Assembly: GCA_031769625.1 (NCBI GenBank)
Contig: JAUIMM010000003.1
Coordinates: 3,076,501-3,140,500 of the forward strand
From: Taudactylus pleione
Lineage: Eukaryota > Chordata > Amphibia > Anura > Myobatrachidae
Reading direction: 5' to 3'
DNA length: 64,000 nt
Shown: positions 1 to 9,999 of the stretch, piece after piece
Position numbering within the stretch: the stretch's first letter is position 1
Layout: each line of letters begins with the position of its first letter
Position numbers and translations under genes: made by a program
The notes under the pieces: generated by a model
Told to the model about the DNA's origin: nothing
Databases searched by the model: none
What the model saw: only the letters and a program-made list of their open reading frames with translations

Positions 1-39
1 TCATATCTTGTGTCTCAAGGAGTGTAACTGGGTTGTAAT

Positions 40-280
40 GGTATCCAGTCTCTATGTCAGCAGATAACATGGCGACATTCACAATGGTAACAGAAGAGCA
101 ACATTGATGTCGACATCATTAATGTTGACACCTGCAAAACATGTTGACATCATAATGTCGACAAATTTAGGAGATTTAGGGTTAGTGTTAGCGTGGCCAT
201 TAGGGACAGAAGGAGAAGAAAACCTGCACATCATCTGTGTCCACATACTAAATGTCAACATTGTGACTAACTAATATACC
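40..280. mobile_element. Short diverged GTCGAC-rich element
   Basis: Ends GGTATCCAGTCTC and GACTAACTAATATACC; the interior has ATGTCGACATCATTAATG. It resembles 31597-32111 but is shorter, with no clear flanking duplication. Confidence 0.5.
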
Positions 281-519
281 AAACCCGTTGTAAGAGGACA
301 TTCGCTGACAAAATTGAGGACTATGCTCTAGAGATAGGGCTGGTGCAAGAGGGCGTTGGTTACTGATGGTGTTAATCAGACCAGGCATATGGGCAGGAGA
401 CGTGTATATTCAATATTAGCTATGAGCCATATTTGATATTAGATATTGGCACACTTGTGTGGTTCAGAGTTTGCCTGTTGTGAATGATAATCCGCAGTTA
501 ATTGGTTTGGATACCTAGA

Positions 520-965
520 ACTTTTTAAAAAATTGGTGGGCGAAATGCCGACTGCTGGCTTCCTGACATTGAAAGCCCGGCATGGGACTAATGATAGGCG
601 TCTAAATACCGATGCCTATCATTAGCCCCACGCCGAAATCCCGATGCCCGGTATACCAAACGCAGGTAAGCCGGGCATCAGGAGCTCATAGCCCTTGGTT
701 TAGGGACTCCCAGGGGGACGTAGGGTTAGGCACCCCACCAGGAGGGTTATGGTCAGGCAACACAGGGGGGAGGTTTGGGTTAGGCACTAGGGGGGGAGGT
801 TAGGGTTAGGCACCCCTAAGGGGGGGTTAGGGTTAGGAGGGGGAGAGGGGAGAGTTAGGGTAAATACTCACCTCGGTCGGGATCTTCATCTGCCGGCCTT
901 CCGGCATCAGTATTTCATCCGCCAGGCTTAGGTCCGGCGGTAATACATACCGACTCCCTGCCAAG
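520..965. mobile_element. TTAGGC/TTAGGG-containing element
   Basis: The right end is GGCGGTAATACATACCGACTC. Interior 720-850 consists of repeated GGTTAGGGTTAGGCACCCC-type units with G-rich spacers. A hairpin (TAATGATAGGCGTC / GATGCCTATCATTA) is in the left part. Confidence 0.6.
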
Positions 966-1269
966 TGCAGGAGAATACATGCCTCAATTTCCTCACAGAA
1001 CAGTATTATAAGGCGATACCAATGGCTGCGGCAGCAGGAATTATCCTGAAACGCCGATTCGCAGGAGCTGAAGCGTCTATATGTCCTCGCTACCCACTTG
1101 TGAATGAAAACACAGCTCGCATCTTAGCCAAATAGGCAATCACGATTAATTTGGTGTAAAGTTTTCATCCTGACAGATCAAACTGTATCTAACCTTTGAC
1201 TCTGGGGGCACTAAAAGACATTGGAGTATGGCAAATATCACAAACAATTAACGTGACAATTTTATATAA

Positions 1270-1863
1270 CGAATCAGCATCGATGGTGTGTTCAGGGGCT
1301 GAATCGCACTTCTTGTGAACACTTAAAAATCGATATATAAAAAAAATCTGTTAGTAAATATGTGATTTAGCCCCTGAAACACAACATCGATCGATTTTTA
1401 ATCAATTAAAAATGACTCTCACAGATCACAGTTGCTAAAATCTGCTAATGCCATCCAAAGCACAGCAGAGCACAGGGACGCCTAGTGCTGCCTTTTCATA
1501 TCCGTCTGACAACGTACAACAGCGTAAACATCGGTAACATCGATGCACATCGGGCAGTTGAGCAGCATGCAAGTCAGGTCTGACCAGCCGCAAACACACA
1601 GAGCGCTCTCATACTCCGAAGGTGATCTCAATGGCTAATCTATGCACGCCCACGAAACGGCGTTTAAATGGTCAGACACGCCTGCGTTTATCTAACCACC
1701 CTCCCCCGTTACCACCACCAAAAGCGGAATATCGGTCACTCACTTTGCGAGTGATTCCTGTGTACGAGAGTATTCGCAATCGCTGAGCGTGCGCATTGAG
1801 GCGTTCGCAATAGCAAACAATTGCTCATTCTGCGAAACTATCGCGTCCATCTCTGAATCTGGT
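1270..1863. mobile_element. Probable diverged member of the 4-bp TSD family
   Basis: The right end reads CGTCCATCTCTGAATCTGGTC. The interior (TATGCACGCCCACGAAACGG, then CACGCCTGCGTTTATC) resembles the inverse of 19722-20170. The left end is unclear. Confidence 0.45.
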
Positions 1864-1929
1864 CTTTAAGGAGAACATAATATGAACTGTGAGGTAACGC
1901 AGAGCCAACAATCAGCTATACCGGACTGA

Positions 1930-2526
1930 GGGCATGAGTCAGAGCCGCTCGCAAGCGGCCGCTCGTTCGCTCCGAGCGATGTTCGTACATCTGTGCATGC
2001 GTATGGGTCATAATGCGCATGTGCCAACCAGTCATTGCGGTCGGAAATCGAGTGCTCGCAAAACAGCGAGTGCCTGCTAATTTGAGTGACAGGATGAGGC
2101 GTTTGTGGGTGGTAACAGGGGAAGGTGCTTGAAAACGGGGAGTGGTGATCCGAACGCAGGCGTGCCAAACGGTCAAAACGGGCGTTTTAAGGGTGTGCAT
2201 AATTAACAAAGCAGCGTCATCGACCACGTCACTTGGTTGTTTCTTAGCCTGAACTGTTCGCATGATTGCGGTAGGAAAATCCTACCACAAGCACTGCGAG
2301 CAGTTCAGACGCCTTTCGATGTACTCGATTAATCAAATAAATAGCGGAGATGACGTAGGATGCGAGCGGCCAGGGGGCGTCTTTACAAAACAGCGAGCGC
2401 ATGTTTCGTTTGCTCGCTCAGACATAGAGGCGTCAACAGACCGCAAAGAGCGAGCGCTCAATTTAAATAGCCGGCCACTTTTTCTGAACGAGCGAGCGCA
2501 AATAGCGTCCGGCTCTGAATCAGGCC
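1930..2526. mobile_element. Non-autonomous TIR element, 4-bp TSD family (CTGA)
   Basis: Length 597 bp. Ends are GGGCATGAGTCAGA and TCTGAATCAGGCC, near-perfect inverted termini, flanked by the duplicated CTGA. The interior matches the copies at 6257-6854 (opposite orientation) and 18586-19177. It encodes no convincing protein. Confidence 0.85.
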
Positions 2527-2530
2527 CTGA

Positions 2531-4039
2531 ATCTGATGTAGCAGGGTGGCACAAGACCCCCCCACTGGCCCTTGTGTGTAGACCCTCATGTAGGAGGTTA
2601 GCATGTGCAACCGCTTTCCATCCAAGCTGGAATCACTGCAATCTGACCTCATGGTGAGAGCATCCGCCCTGATTTATCTAGCGATGTGTCAGACACTGAG
2701 GGTGAATGTCTGCTATGTATTACTGCACGTGCTCTAGGTCAATAAATAATCCAGAACATAATCCTAAACCTTGCACAAGGTGATCCTGATACCAGACTCG
2801 GTGTTGCTTTCCCTGACCTATAATAAAACACTAATCACAATGTCGATGCCTCACTGGTGAACGGGACCGATGCTTTGGATACACACAGGCCGGGTCTGCT
2901 CAAAATGAGGGGCAAGAGGGAGTCACAGCCGGCAAATCACCAGAGAAAGGGGTGAGTATGGTACGTCTCTGCCAACTGGCTGCAGGTTTATTGTGATTCA
3001 CAAAAATGTAATTCAGATGGGAAATAATGTAATATAAAGGAGTACAGTTATCCCACAGGACTTTCATCCCATGTTTTATTCCAGTGTTCACCCATTATGA
3101 TATTGGATTAACATTACAGAAATAAATCTTAGTTGGCAAGTGTTTGTGTCTTTCTATTTTATATTACATGCACAGAAAGGGGCAGGTTTTGCGTTGGATG
3201 CCGTTGCGGACGTCCTCGGGTCTTTTGCCGCAGTCTAACCAGAGTCTTTATGTTAATGCCGCTGCAAGGCCCTTCCCTGGTGTAGATCCCTGCGTCCGAA
3301 TGTGCAAGGACTGAGACGCCCACTGTCAGCATCTGTGGACGCTGAAATACCGCTTGGTGCCGCTCCGTCAGTATGGCCTCCAACGTGAGTGGTATAGCTT
3401 TCAGCGCAACTGTTTTCAACAACAATCCCGTGGCGCTCCCATAAGACACAACATCTTCGTGCGGCTTTTTAGCCACCCCTCTGTTATCGCCCAGTCACCG
3501 CCCCTCTTCTGCTACTGTGCATCTATAGCCAAGCTGAGACTAGGTACAAACAAAATTAGGAAGCATGCACGGTGCAACTCCGAGGCATGCGCAGATGAAA
3601 AACATCGCTCTACTGCTTCCGACTTGGCCACTGCGTCCCACTCAGAATGAGGCCCAATAGGTGGATATTAATGTTGGCAAAATAGTCGTATTAGGATTAC
3701 TAACACCCTACTTTTTGCTTGCCCACCACTGATTAGGGATCAACTGAGCTACAGACATGCACTCACTATGTGGGTATACAGGCCTCATGCAGTTATGGTT
3801 GATCAGTGTGTCAGCTGGCAGCACAGAATAAAATATATATATATATATATATATATAGTAACGTCACTAGACAGGTAGACCCATGACGCCGTCCATCCAG
3901 CCAAAACAACCAGATTGTGGCGAATCCATATGCTCCTTACTTTCTCTCCATTATTAGTTTTGCGTGACAGTGCTACTTTGATATATGGCAGAGTGTACTA
4001 CTGTCTGCTAAACTCACTTACACGGAGAAATAGACTCAC
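2531..4039. other. Intronic sequence after col27a1 exon 7
   Basis: Apart from the (AT)n run, a mostly unique, AT-balanced stretch. No collagen exon, RNA gene or complete element was recognised. 3175-3560 is GC-richer and holds short open frames on both strands without recognisable motifs. Confidence 0.6.
3831..3857. repeat. (AT)n microsatellite
   Basis: About 13 AT dinucleotides. Confidence 0.95.
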
Positions 4040-4093
4040 CTTCCGACCCAAAGGCCCAGGAACGCCCGTCAGACCAGCCAAACCAGGGTCTCC
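4040..4093 (-). CDS. col27a1: col27a1 54-bp triple-helix exon (exon 7-like)
   Basis: Exactly 54 bp, with acceptor TTTCTGCTATAG and donor AAG/GTGAGT. It encodes GDPGLAGLTGVPGPLGRK, matching in order and pattern the human COL27A1 segment recalled as GDMGLPGLSGNPGPPGRK. The following human-type exon (starting GHKGYPGP) was looked for between 1 and 4039 on the minus strand and not found, so the gene continues beyond the window at lower coordinates. Confidence 0.93.
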
Positions 4094-4835
4094 CTATAGC
4101 AGAAAGAAAAAAAAAAAAAGTAATTTCCTTGCAGCGCCAGAAAGACCCAGGAGCTGCTACCCTTGACTGGTCTTTGCTATAGATATGCCAGCAATTAACG
4201 CCAACGCTCCGCCATTATAAATAATGATAGCAGGTCTGTGATCTATACATTGGCCTAACGTCCCTGCAGGGAGTCACTGACTGGAACATTGCTCATTGTT
4301 ACAGGCACAAGACTTGTGTCCTGTTCTTATTATCTAACAACCAACATGAAAGAAATGAGTGGGTCACACCTCACAAACAGGAAACCATAGGTCATTGCCC
4401 TGGCACTGGCAGGGTACCAAACTGGAGGAGGAGGAGGTAGCAAATGGGTCCCAGATTTAGGCCTCAAAACTGACCTGTTTTAGTTCTGGTTTCACTGGTC
4501 AGAAAGTTTACAGCTGTTTGGTTGCTATGATTAACAAAACCTCTCTCATGTGCACCAGTTTTCTGAAACGTCCCTAATGGGTTTTATGGGTTATTTTGTC
4601 CGGGAAACTGAGCCACGGATCTTTCTCCTAGCATGGTTCACCGAATGGTTTCTCTGGATAGGTAATATTCAATAACATAATAAGTAAATGTCACAGTTTT
4701 CACTTTACAATAATTTTTTTATACAGCAATTAAAAGGAAATATCACTGTTTCACAATACTCATGTCAAATATGATAACACTGTAAGTCAGTAAAAAACAG
4801 GCAGCATAAGCCACGGCAGATCGAAAATGATCTTT

Positions 4836-5022
4836 GGGCGGCACGGTTGGCGTAGTGTCTAGCATTACTGCCTTCCAACCATGGGGTCACGGGTTCAATT
4901 CCTGACCAAGGCACTACCTGTGCGGAGTGTTTATGCTCGTCCTGTGCTTGCATGAGTTTCCTTCTACGCCCCAAAAACTTCCAACAACTAAAAAACGTGC
5001 ACGTGCATGTATTCGAATATAG
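4836..5022 (+). mobile_element. tRNA-derived SINE, 5' part (split by insertion)
   Basis: It starts GGGCGGCACGGTTGGCGTAG (A-box-like) and has a B-box-like GGGTTCAATTCC at about 4889. A body typical of vertebrate tRNA/CORE SINEs follows. It continues after the inserted element at 5552. Confidence 0.75.
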
Positions 5023-5551
5023 GCCCTGATTCAGAGCCGGACGTTCTGACCAGAGCGCTCGCTCTGAATCAGGGCCCACCTCCATTAATATGGAGCGTCC
5101 TCCTGGACTCTCGTATAGCTGTGGGTCACCACCCACAGCATATACGAGCATGCAGGATGATGGTCGCGATGGTCTTGACCATCGCGACTGCGAGCAACAG
5201 CCTGCGGTTGAGGTTTTCAACTGCAAGGCCAGGAGTGATTTTGGCTCTATCAGAGCCAAAATCACTCCCACTGACATCACTAGTGATGTCAGTGGGGCCG
5301 GCTTCAGACGGTAGGCGTTCCCTTGGGAACGCCTCCGTCTGGCAGGCACGCCCACCAAAGGAGGCGTGCTGTCAGTCAACATCGACAGCACGCCCCCTTT
5401 GATGAGACACTCCGTGCGAAGGAAAGTCCTTCGCTCGGCGCGTCTCGCGCATGCGCACGACGGAGCTCCCTCTGTCGTGCGCATGCGCAGTGCAGACCAT
5501 CGACCCACTTGCGAGTGGACAGCCGCTCGCGAGTGGGTCTGAATGAAGGCC
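5023..5551. mobile_element. Non-autonomous TIR element, 4-bp TSD family (ATAG), inside a SINE
   Basis: Length 529 bp, from GCCCTGATTCAGA to TCTGAATGAAGGCC, flanked by ATAG on both sides. The interior holds several perfect short hairpins (around 5105-5190, 5240-5310 and 5310-5340). It splits a tRNA/L2-type SINE whose two halves lie at about 4836-5022 and 5552-5640. Confidence 0.85.
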
Positions 5552-5640
5552 ATAGATTGTAAGCTCCTCTGGGGAAGGGACTGAAGTGAATGACTGAAAT
5601 ATTCTCTGGAAAAGCGCTACATAATACGTGTGCACAATGT
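5552..5640 (+). mobile_element. SINE 3' part with L2-like tail
   Basis: ATAGATTGTAAGCTCCTCTG and then GAAATATTCTCTGGAAAAGC, ending in a GCGCTACATAATA-type tail. It matches the 3' half of the intact SINE at 40305-40605. Confidence 0.75.
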
Positions 5641-5696
5641 AACTTGTAATAGATAATGTTTCACCTACAGGGGTACTAAGCCTTGGAGAGAGATAA

Positions 5697-6177
5697 CGGG
5701 CCTAATTTAGACCCGTTCGCAAGGCTGCGTTCGCACGCAGCCATCGGCAGTCAAAGTATGCAAATCCCGCGATTGCTAACAAGACATTAGCACTATATTT
5801 TGCCGTGCGATCGCGGTATGAATTTAGGCGCCCACCAGCCTGACACAAGACGCCCACTTGCCGTTAGTAACACACGTCATCTCCAGGAAGTGTATTAAAC
5901 AATCGGTAACATCGGCTGACATCGGCCCATACCCATCACTTGTGGCTGACCATACCCTACTGCAAGAACTGCGAGTGCTGCTGTGTGTAATTCAGCCAAG
6001 TGACGTGTATGCTGATGATGCGTATTAATTATGCACGCCCCTGAAACGCTTGCGGAGCGTCTGCGTACTGGCTGCGAACGCTTCCCGATCACAGTGACTG
6101 GTCCGCGCACTGCGTCTTGTACGCATATGCAGATTGCAAACATCGTCAGGCTGCCTGCGAACGGGTCTGAATAAGGC
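5697..6177. mobile_element. Non-autonomous TIR element, 4-bp TSD family (ATAA), nested in a MITE
   Basis: Length 481 bp, from CGGGCCTAATTTAGA to TCTGAATAAGGC, flanked by ATAA. It interrupts a CCAATCAG MITE whose parts resume on both sides. Confidence 0.8.
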
Positions 6178-6256
6178 ATAAAGTTCCAACCAATCAGCTC
6201 CTGTAATTTTTCAAACGCAGCCTGCAACAAGACAGGAATTTATTGGTTGGTACTTA

Positions 6257-6854
6257 GGACCTCATTCAGAGCCGGACGCTATTTGCGCTCGCTCGTTTAG
6301 AAAAAAGGGGTGGCTATTCAAATGAACCGTTCGCTCTTTGCGGTCTGTTCACGCCTCTAGGTCTGAACGAGCGAACCAAACATGCGGTCGTTTTTTGGAA
6401 AACTACGCCCCCTGGCCGCTCGCATCCTACGTCATGTCCGCTATTTATTAGATTAATCGAGTACATCGACCAGCGTATGAACTGCTCGCTATTCTTGTGG
6501 TTGATTTTTCCTACCGCAATCTTGCGAGCAGTTCTGACTATAAAATAACCCAGTGACGTGGTCAATGACGCTGCTGTATTAATTATGCACACCCATAAAA
6601 TGCCCGTTTTGACCTTTAAGCACGCCTGCGTTCGGATCTCCACTCCCCGTTTTCAAGCACCTTCCCCTGTTACCACCCACATACGCCTCCTCCTGTCACT
6701 CAAAATAGCAGGCATTCGCTATTTAGCGAACAAACGATTTTCGGCCGCACTGACTGGTTCGCGCATGCGTATTACGATCCGTACGCATGCGCAGTTGTGC
6801 AAACATCGCTCGGAACGAATGAGCGGCCACTTACGACCGGCTCTGAATCAGGCC
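6257..6854. mobile_element. Non-autonomous TIR element, 4-bp TSD family (CTTA), nested in the same MITE
   Basis: Length 598 bp, from GGACCTCATTCAGA to TCTGAATCAGGCC, flanked by CTTA. It is the same subfamily as 1930-2526, inverted. It is the second independent insertion in the CCAATCAG MITE spanning about 5668-6892. Confidence 0.85.
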
Positions 6855-6971
6855 CTTAATCTCTCTCCACAGCTTAGTACATCAACCCCCAGAATGAGAG
6901 AAGTATCTCTGTTTTTTCTGCGAAATGCTGTTCCGTTATAAGTGCTGCATAGTACTAATATCATACATTGT

Positions 6972-7849
6972 CATACTATGAGACGTATTCAATTTGAGCG
7001 GACCCGCAATACTTTTTCGTCTCCCAGGACTTTTCGCCTACATCGTGTGTTTTGCAGGCGGAAAAGTATCGCGCGAGCGCTCGCGTATCGCCGTTTTCAA
7101 TTTGAAAGTAGGCGAAAACGTTACCTGGCGAAACTTAAACAAGCGGAAAGTCATGTCAGATTTGGGGAAATCAGTCTGACACTCCCCAAAAGATGCTCTG
7201 ACATGGGGGTTCCCTATGGTACCCCCCTATTTGGCTTGCTGAATGTATTTGTTGTTTTTAAACAGGCTCAATAGCTGCTAAATAGCATTTCTCTATACCT
7301 GATGCAGAATAGTATTCAGGAGTTTTTCTTTGCAGAAAATAACTTATCCCAGCAAATTTGGGGTACTTGAAAATGGGGGACAGCATATTTTAACGTTGCT
7401 AAAGTTAAGTTTAAAAAAACGTGAAAAATCCACCTTCCGCAAGGCCCTGCAATGAAAAAAACACCTGAGGCATACTTGGGGACGCCCCTAGAGTCAAGTT
7501 CGCTAGTTTTTAACTTTGTCCCCCAACTTTTTTTATTTTTTGCCCCCAAATTCAAAGTGATTTTTTTGGGGTGTTCTTAAGTGGTTTTTTTTTTTCCCCC
7601 CACACAGTTTACCTTTGGGGGACTGTCTGAAGGCTGCGCGGTGGTTCCTGCAACGTTGCACCCCAAAACCCCAATTCTGCACCTTTTTCCGCCTGCTATT
7701 CATAGGCGAAACTTTTTCGCCTATTACACTGCGTTGACTTTCAAATTGAATACGGCGATACTTTTCCGCCTGGCAAAATGATGTCATTGGCGAAAAATTT
7801 CCGCCAAAAAAACACGAAAACGGCTTAGCGCCTCAAATTGAATACTGGC
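6972..7849. mobile_element. Non-autonomous element with GTATTCAATTTGAG ends, 878 bp
   Basis: Ends are GACGTATTCAATTTGAG and CTCAAATTGAATACTGGC, flanked by duplicated CTATGA (6 bp). The interior is rich in TTCGCC / GGCGAA and poly-T. No coding frame of note. Confidence 0.8.
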
Positions 7850-7970
7850 CTATGAGGTGACAGGAGGGAAATCCTTCCTGCCCCAGCATACATAGGAAAT
7901 GACATCATTTTCTGCCAGCACAGGCCGAGGTTTTTGACAATAGAAAAAGAGATAGCTTGTTGAGGAATAC

Positions 7971-8024
7971 CTTCAGTCCATTCAAAGCTTTCCCTGGAGA
8001 GATGCCAGGATCACCCTTTTGACC
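7971..8024 (-). CDS. col27a1: col27a1 54-bp triple-helix exon (exon 6-like)
   Basis: Exactly 54 bp, with acceptor TTTTTCCAG and donor AAG/GTATTC (a weaker donor than its neighbours). It encodes GQKGDPGISPGKALNGLK. The Gly-X-Y register is imperfect (GIS-PGK-ALN-GLK), and the human segment recalled as GQKGDPGLSPGKAHDGAK has the same irregularity at the same place. That shared interruption is strong evidence for orthology to COL27A1. The previous intron is about 6.4 kb. Confidence 0.95.
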
Positions 8025-8272
8025 CTGGAAAAAAAAGAATAAAAGCAACATTCAGTCTAAGTAGACGGTTAAGCATTTGGAAAGTATGCCGAGAGCTCTC
8101 CTGCTACTGCCGAAACTACATGTCCCAGCATGCCCCGCCAGGCTTGACATGTACAGTCGTTCCACAGGCTCCCTACATCTGCTGTACCGTGTGACAGAAA
8201 ATTAATATTACCAGCTTTATATCGTGATTAAAGAAGTAGTTCCTTTCACAGGGGCTTCCAGAACCCAATTAT

Positions 8273-8450
8273 GTGGGTCTATTTACTAAGCAGTGTTAGG
8301 AGACAGAATGAAAAGTGATAAGGTACCAGCCAATCAGCTCCCGACTGCCATCTCACAGGCTGTGTTGGAAAAATGACAGTTGGGAGCTGATTGGCTGGCA
8401 CCTTATCACTTTTCACTCTGTCTCCTAACACTGCTTAGTAACTAGACCCC
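8273..8450. mobile_element. Palindromic MITE, complete
   Basis: Arms of about 85 bp: TATTTACTAAGCAGTGTTAG ... AACACTGCTTAGTAACTAGA, with CAGCCAATCAGCTCCCGAC and GGGAGCTGATTGGCTGGCAC inside. Nearly the whole element folds back. Confidence 0.85.
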
Positions 8451-8988
8451 ATGGTATTGAAAATAAATTGATACAGAGTTCCCCCATATGCACAGTACCA
8501 CTGTACACAGTTTCTTAATTATTAAAAATGTTCAACATTTTGTGACAAGCATTTAAAATGCACAAGGTAATGTGATTAAATGGAAATGAGCAGGCTAAAC
8601 AAAACAATTTTGATTTTTTTTTTAGTTTTAAAGAGTAATTAATAACAGAAGTATGAATATAATATACAAGCATTTCGATAAATTACTGTTAATGGTTACT
8701 GGGGATGAAATATTCTTATACATGTGGTGGTAAATGCGTAAACTCTACCGAAGCATGTGGCAGGCAGCATTTCTGAGCCATTTGAATAATTAAACATATT
8801 GTGCTACGCTACAATTACAAACATCTTGCGTACAGCTGCCCTTATACAATGGTGGCAGCCATTTTGCAGGCCACACCAATTGGCGAGAAGCTAGCCTATC
8901 AATTTAAACAGAGCTAGAGACAACTTTGAGGTACACAGTGCAGGCAGCCATACTGTGTTCTGAATAACCACTATTCATGAGAATACAG

Positions 8989-9152
8989 AGGGAGATGTAG
9001 TAAGTCTTCTAAACAGTGAAGAAATGCCCATAGCACCCAAACAGCTTCTACCTATAATTTTATACAATGTACTTCATAAATGCTAGCCAAAAGCTAATTG
9101 GTTGCTATGGGTAACTTCTCCATTCACTAGAAGACTTGATACATCTCCCCCA
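8989..9152. mobile_element. CCAATCAG-type MITE
   Basis: GGGAGATGTAGTAAGTCTTC on the left, GACTTGATACATCTCCCCC on the right, with TAATTGGTTGCTATGGG in the right arm. It is a diverged copy. Confidence 0.75.
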
Positions 9153-9325
9153 CAGTCTATAAAGTAAATAGCAACCAATGACATCACTGCGCGTCATGAA
9201 TACACAAATAACCTCAGTAATGAACTCCATTGGCCTGCATCCTCACATACTGTTTCAGCCCCCCCCCCCCCTCCCAAAAAAAGTCTTGCTCTATAGTCTA
9301 CAGACAACAGGTGTTAAACAAACAT

Positions 9326-9800
9326 AGGGGGAGATCAATCAAAGCATGGAGAGAGGCAAAGGGCCTGATTCAGACCCGCTCGCAAGCGGGTCGATGGTGG
9401 GGAATTGCGCACGATGCACGAGCCCCGGAGCGGATGTCGATATTGATCGACAGCTCTCCCCATTTAGTAGGCGGGGTAGGGGGGTGGCTGGACAAACGGA
9501 GGCGTTCCTGAAGGAACGCCTGCTGTTTGTGGGTGGCCCTACTGACATCACCAGTGATGTCAGCAGTGAGCTTCCGGCTCTATTAGAGCCGGAAGCTCAC
9601 TGGGGCTTGCGGCAGACGAGACCCTACCACAAGGGTCTCGTCGCAAGACCATCGCTTTTTGCGAGCGGCTCTGAATGAGGTCCAAAGTACCAACCAATCA
9701 GCTCCTGTCATTTTTCAAACGCAGCCTCTAAAATAACAGTCACAAGCTGATTGGTTGGTACATTAGCTCTTTCCAAGGTTTGATAAATCTCCACCATAGT
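9326..9800. mobile_element. CCAATCAG MITE, interrupted once
   Basis: Left end TAGGGGGAGATCAATCAAAG, middle CCAACCAATCAGCTCCTG and CAAGCTGATTGGTTGG, right end CCAAGGTTTGATAAATCTCC. The TIR element at 9362-9683 sits in its left arm. Confidence 0.8.
9362..9683. mobile_element. Non-autonomous TIR element, 4-bp TSD family (AAAG), nested in a MITE
   Basis: Length 322 bp, from GGCCTGATTCAGA to TCTGAATGAGGTCC, flanked by AAAG. The interior has the GACCCGCTCGCAAGCGGGTC hairpin shared with 18062-18581. It splits a CCAATCAG MITE. Confidence 0.85.
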
Positions 9801-9802
9801 TA

Positions 9803-9990
9803 CTACCCTCCCAAAATGTCCAGGAGACTCCCAAATTACGAGGAGACTTCCCGGGCTCTAGTGAGGGCACACGCAAAGTGGGCGGGGATTTACCTCACTC
9901 ATGCAAATTGGGTCATCAAGCGCCACCCACCGCAGTGGCCTGGGGATTTCAGAACGCAACTAACATAATGACTGCAGCTCGTCCAGCCCA
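9803..9990. mobile_element. Possible hAT-like MITE remnant
   Basis: ACCCTCCCAAAATGTCCAGG and AGGAGACTCCCAAATTACG resemble the left part of 25072-25433 (CTACCCTCCCGG ... GGAGGCTCCCAATT). No second terminus was seen. Confidence 0.4.
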
Positions 9991-9999
9991 CTGAATGGC

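Larger units (their letters stand above)
5668..6892. mobile_element. CCAATCAG MITE, interrupted twice
   Basis: The left end GGGGTACTAAGCCTTGGAGA at about 5670, the middle CCAACCAATCAGCTCCTG at about 6187 with ATTGGTTGGTACTT at about 6242, and the right end TCTCTCCACAGCTTAGTACA at about 6861 form one palindromic MITE once the two TIR elements are removed. Confidence 0.75.

Noticed and set aside
1..4039. A further triple-helix exon downstream of 4040
   Set aside because: Scanned the minus strand for Gly-X-Y codon runs flanked by splice sites; none seen.
4889..4900. Functional tRNA gene at the B-box-like motif
   Set aside because: No cloverleaf; it is the tRNA-derived head of a SINE.
4765..5553. 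262-codon minus-strand frame
   Set aside because: It spans a SINE and a TIR element inserted in it; composition comes from hairpins, no domain.
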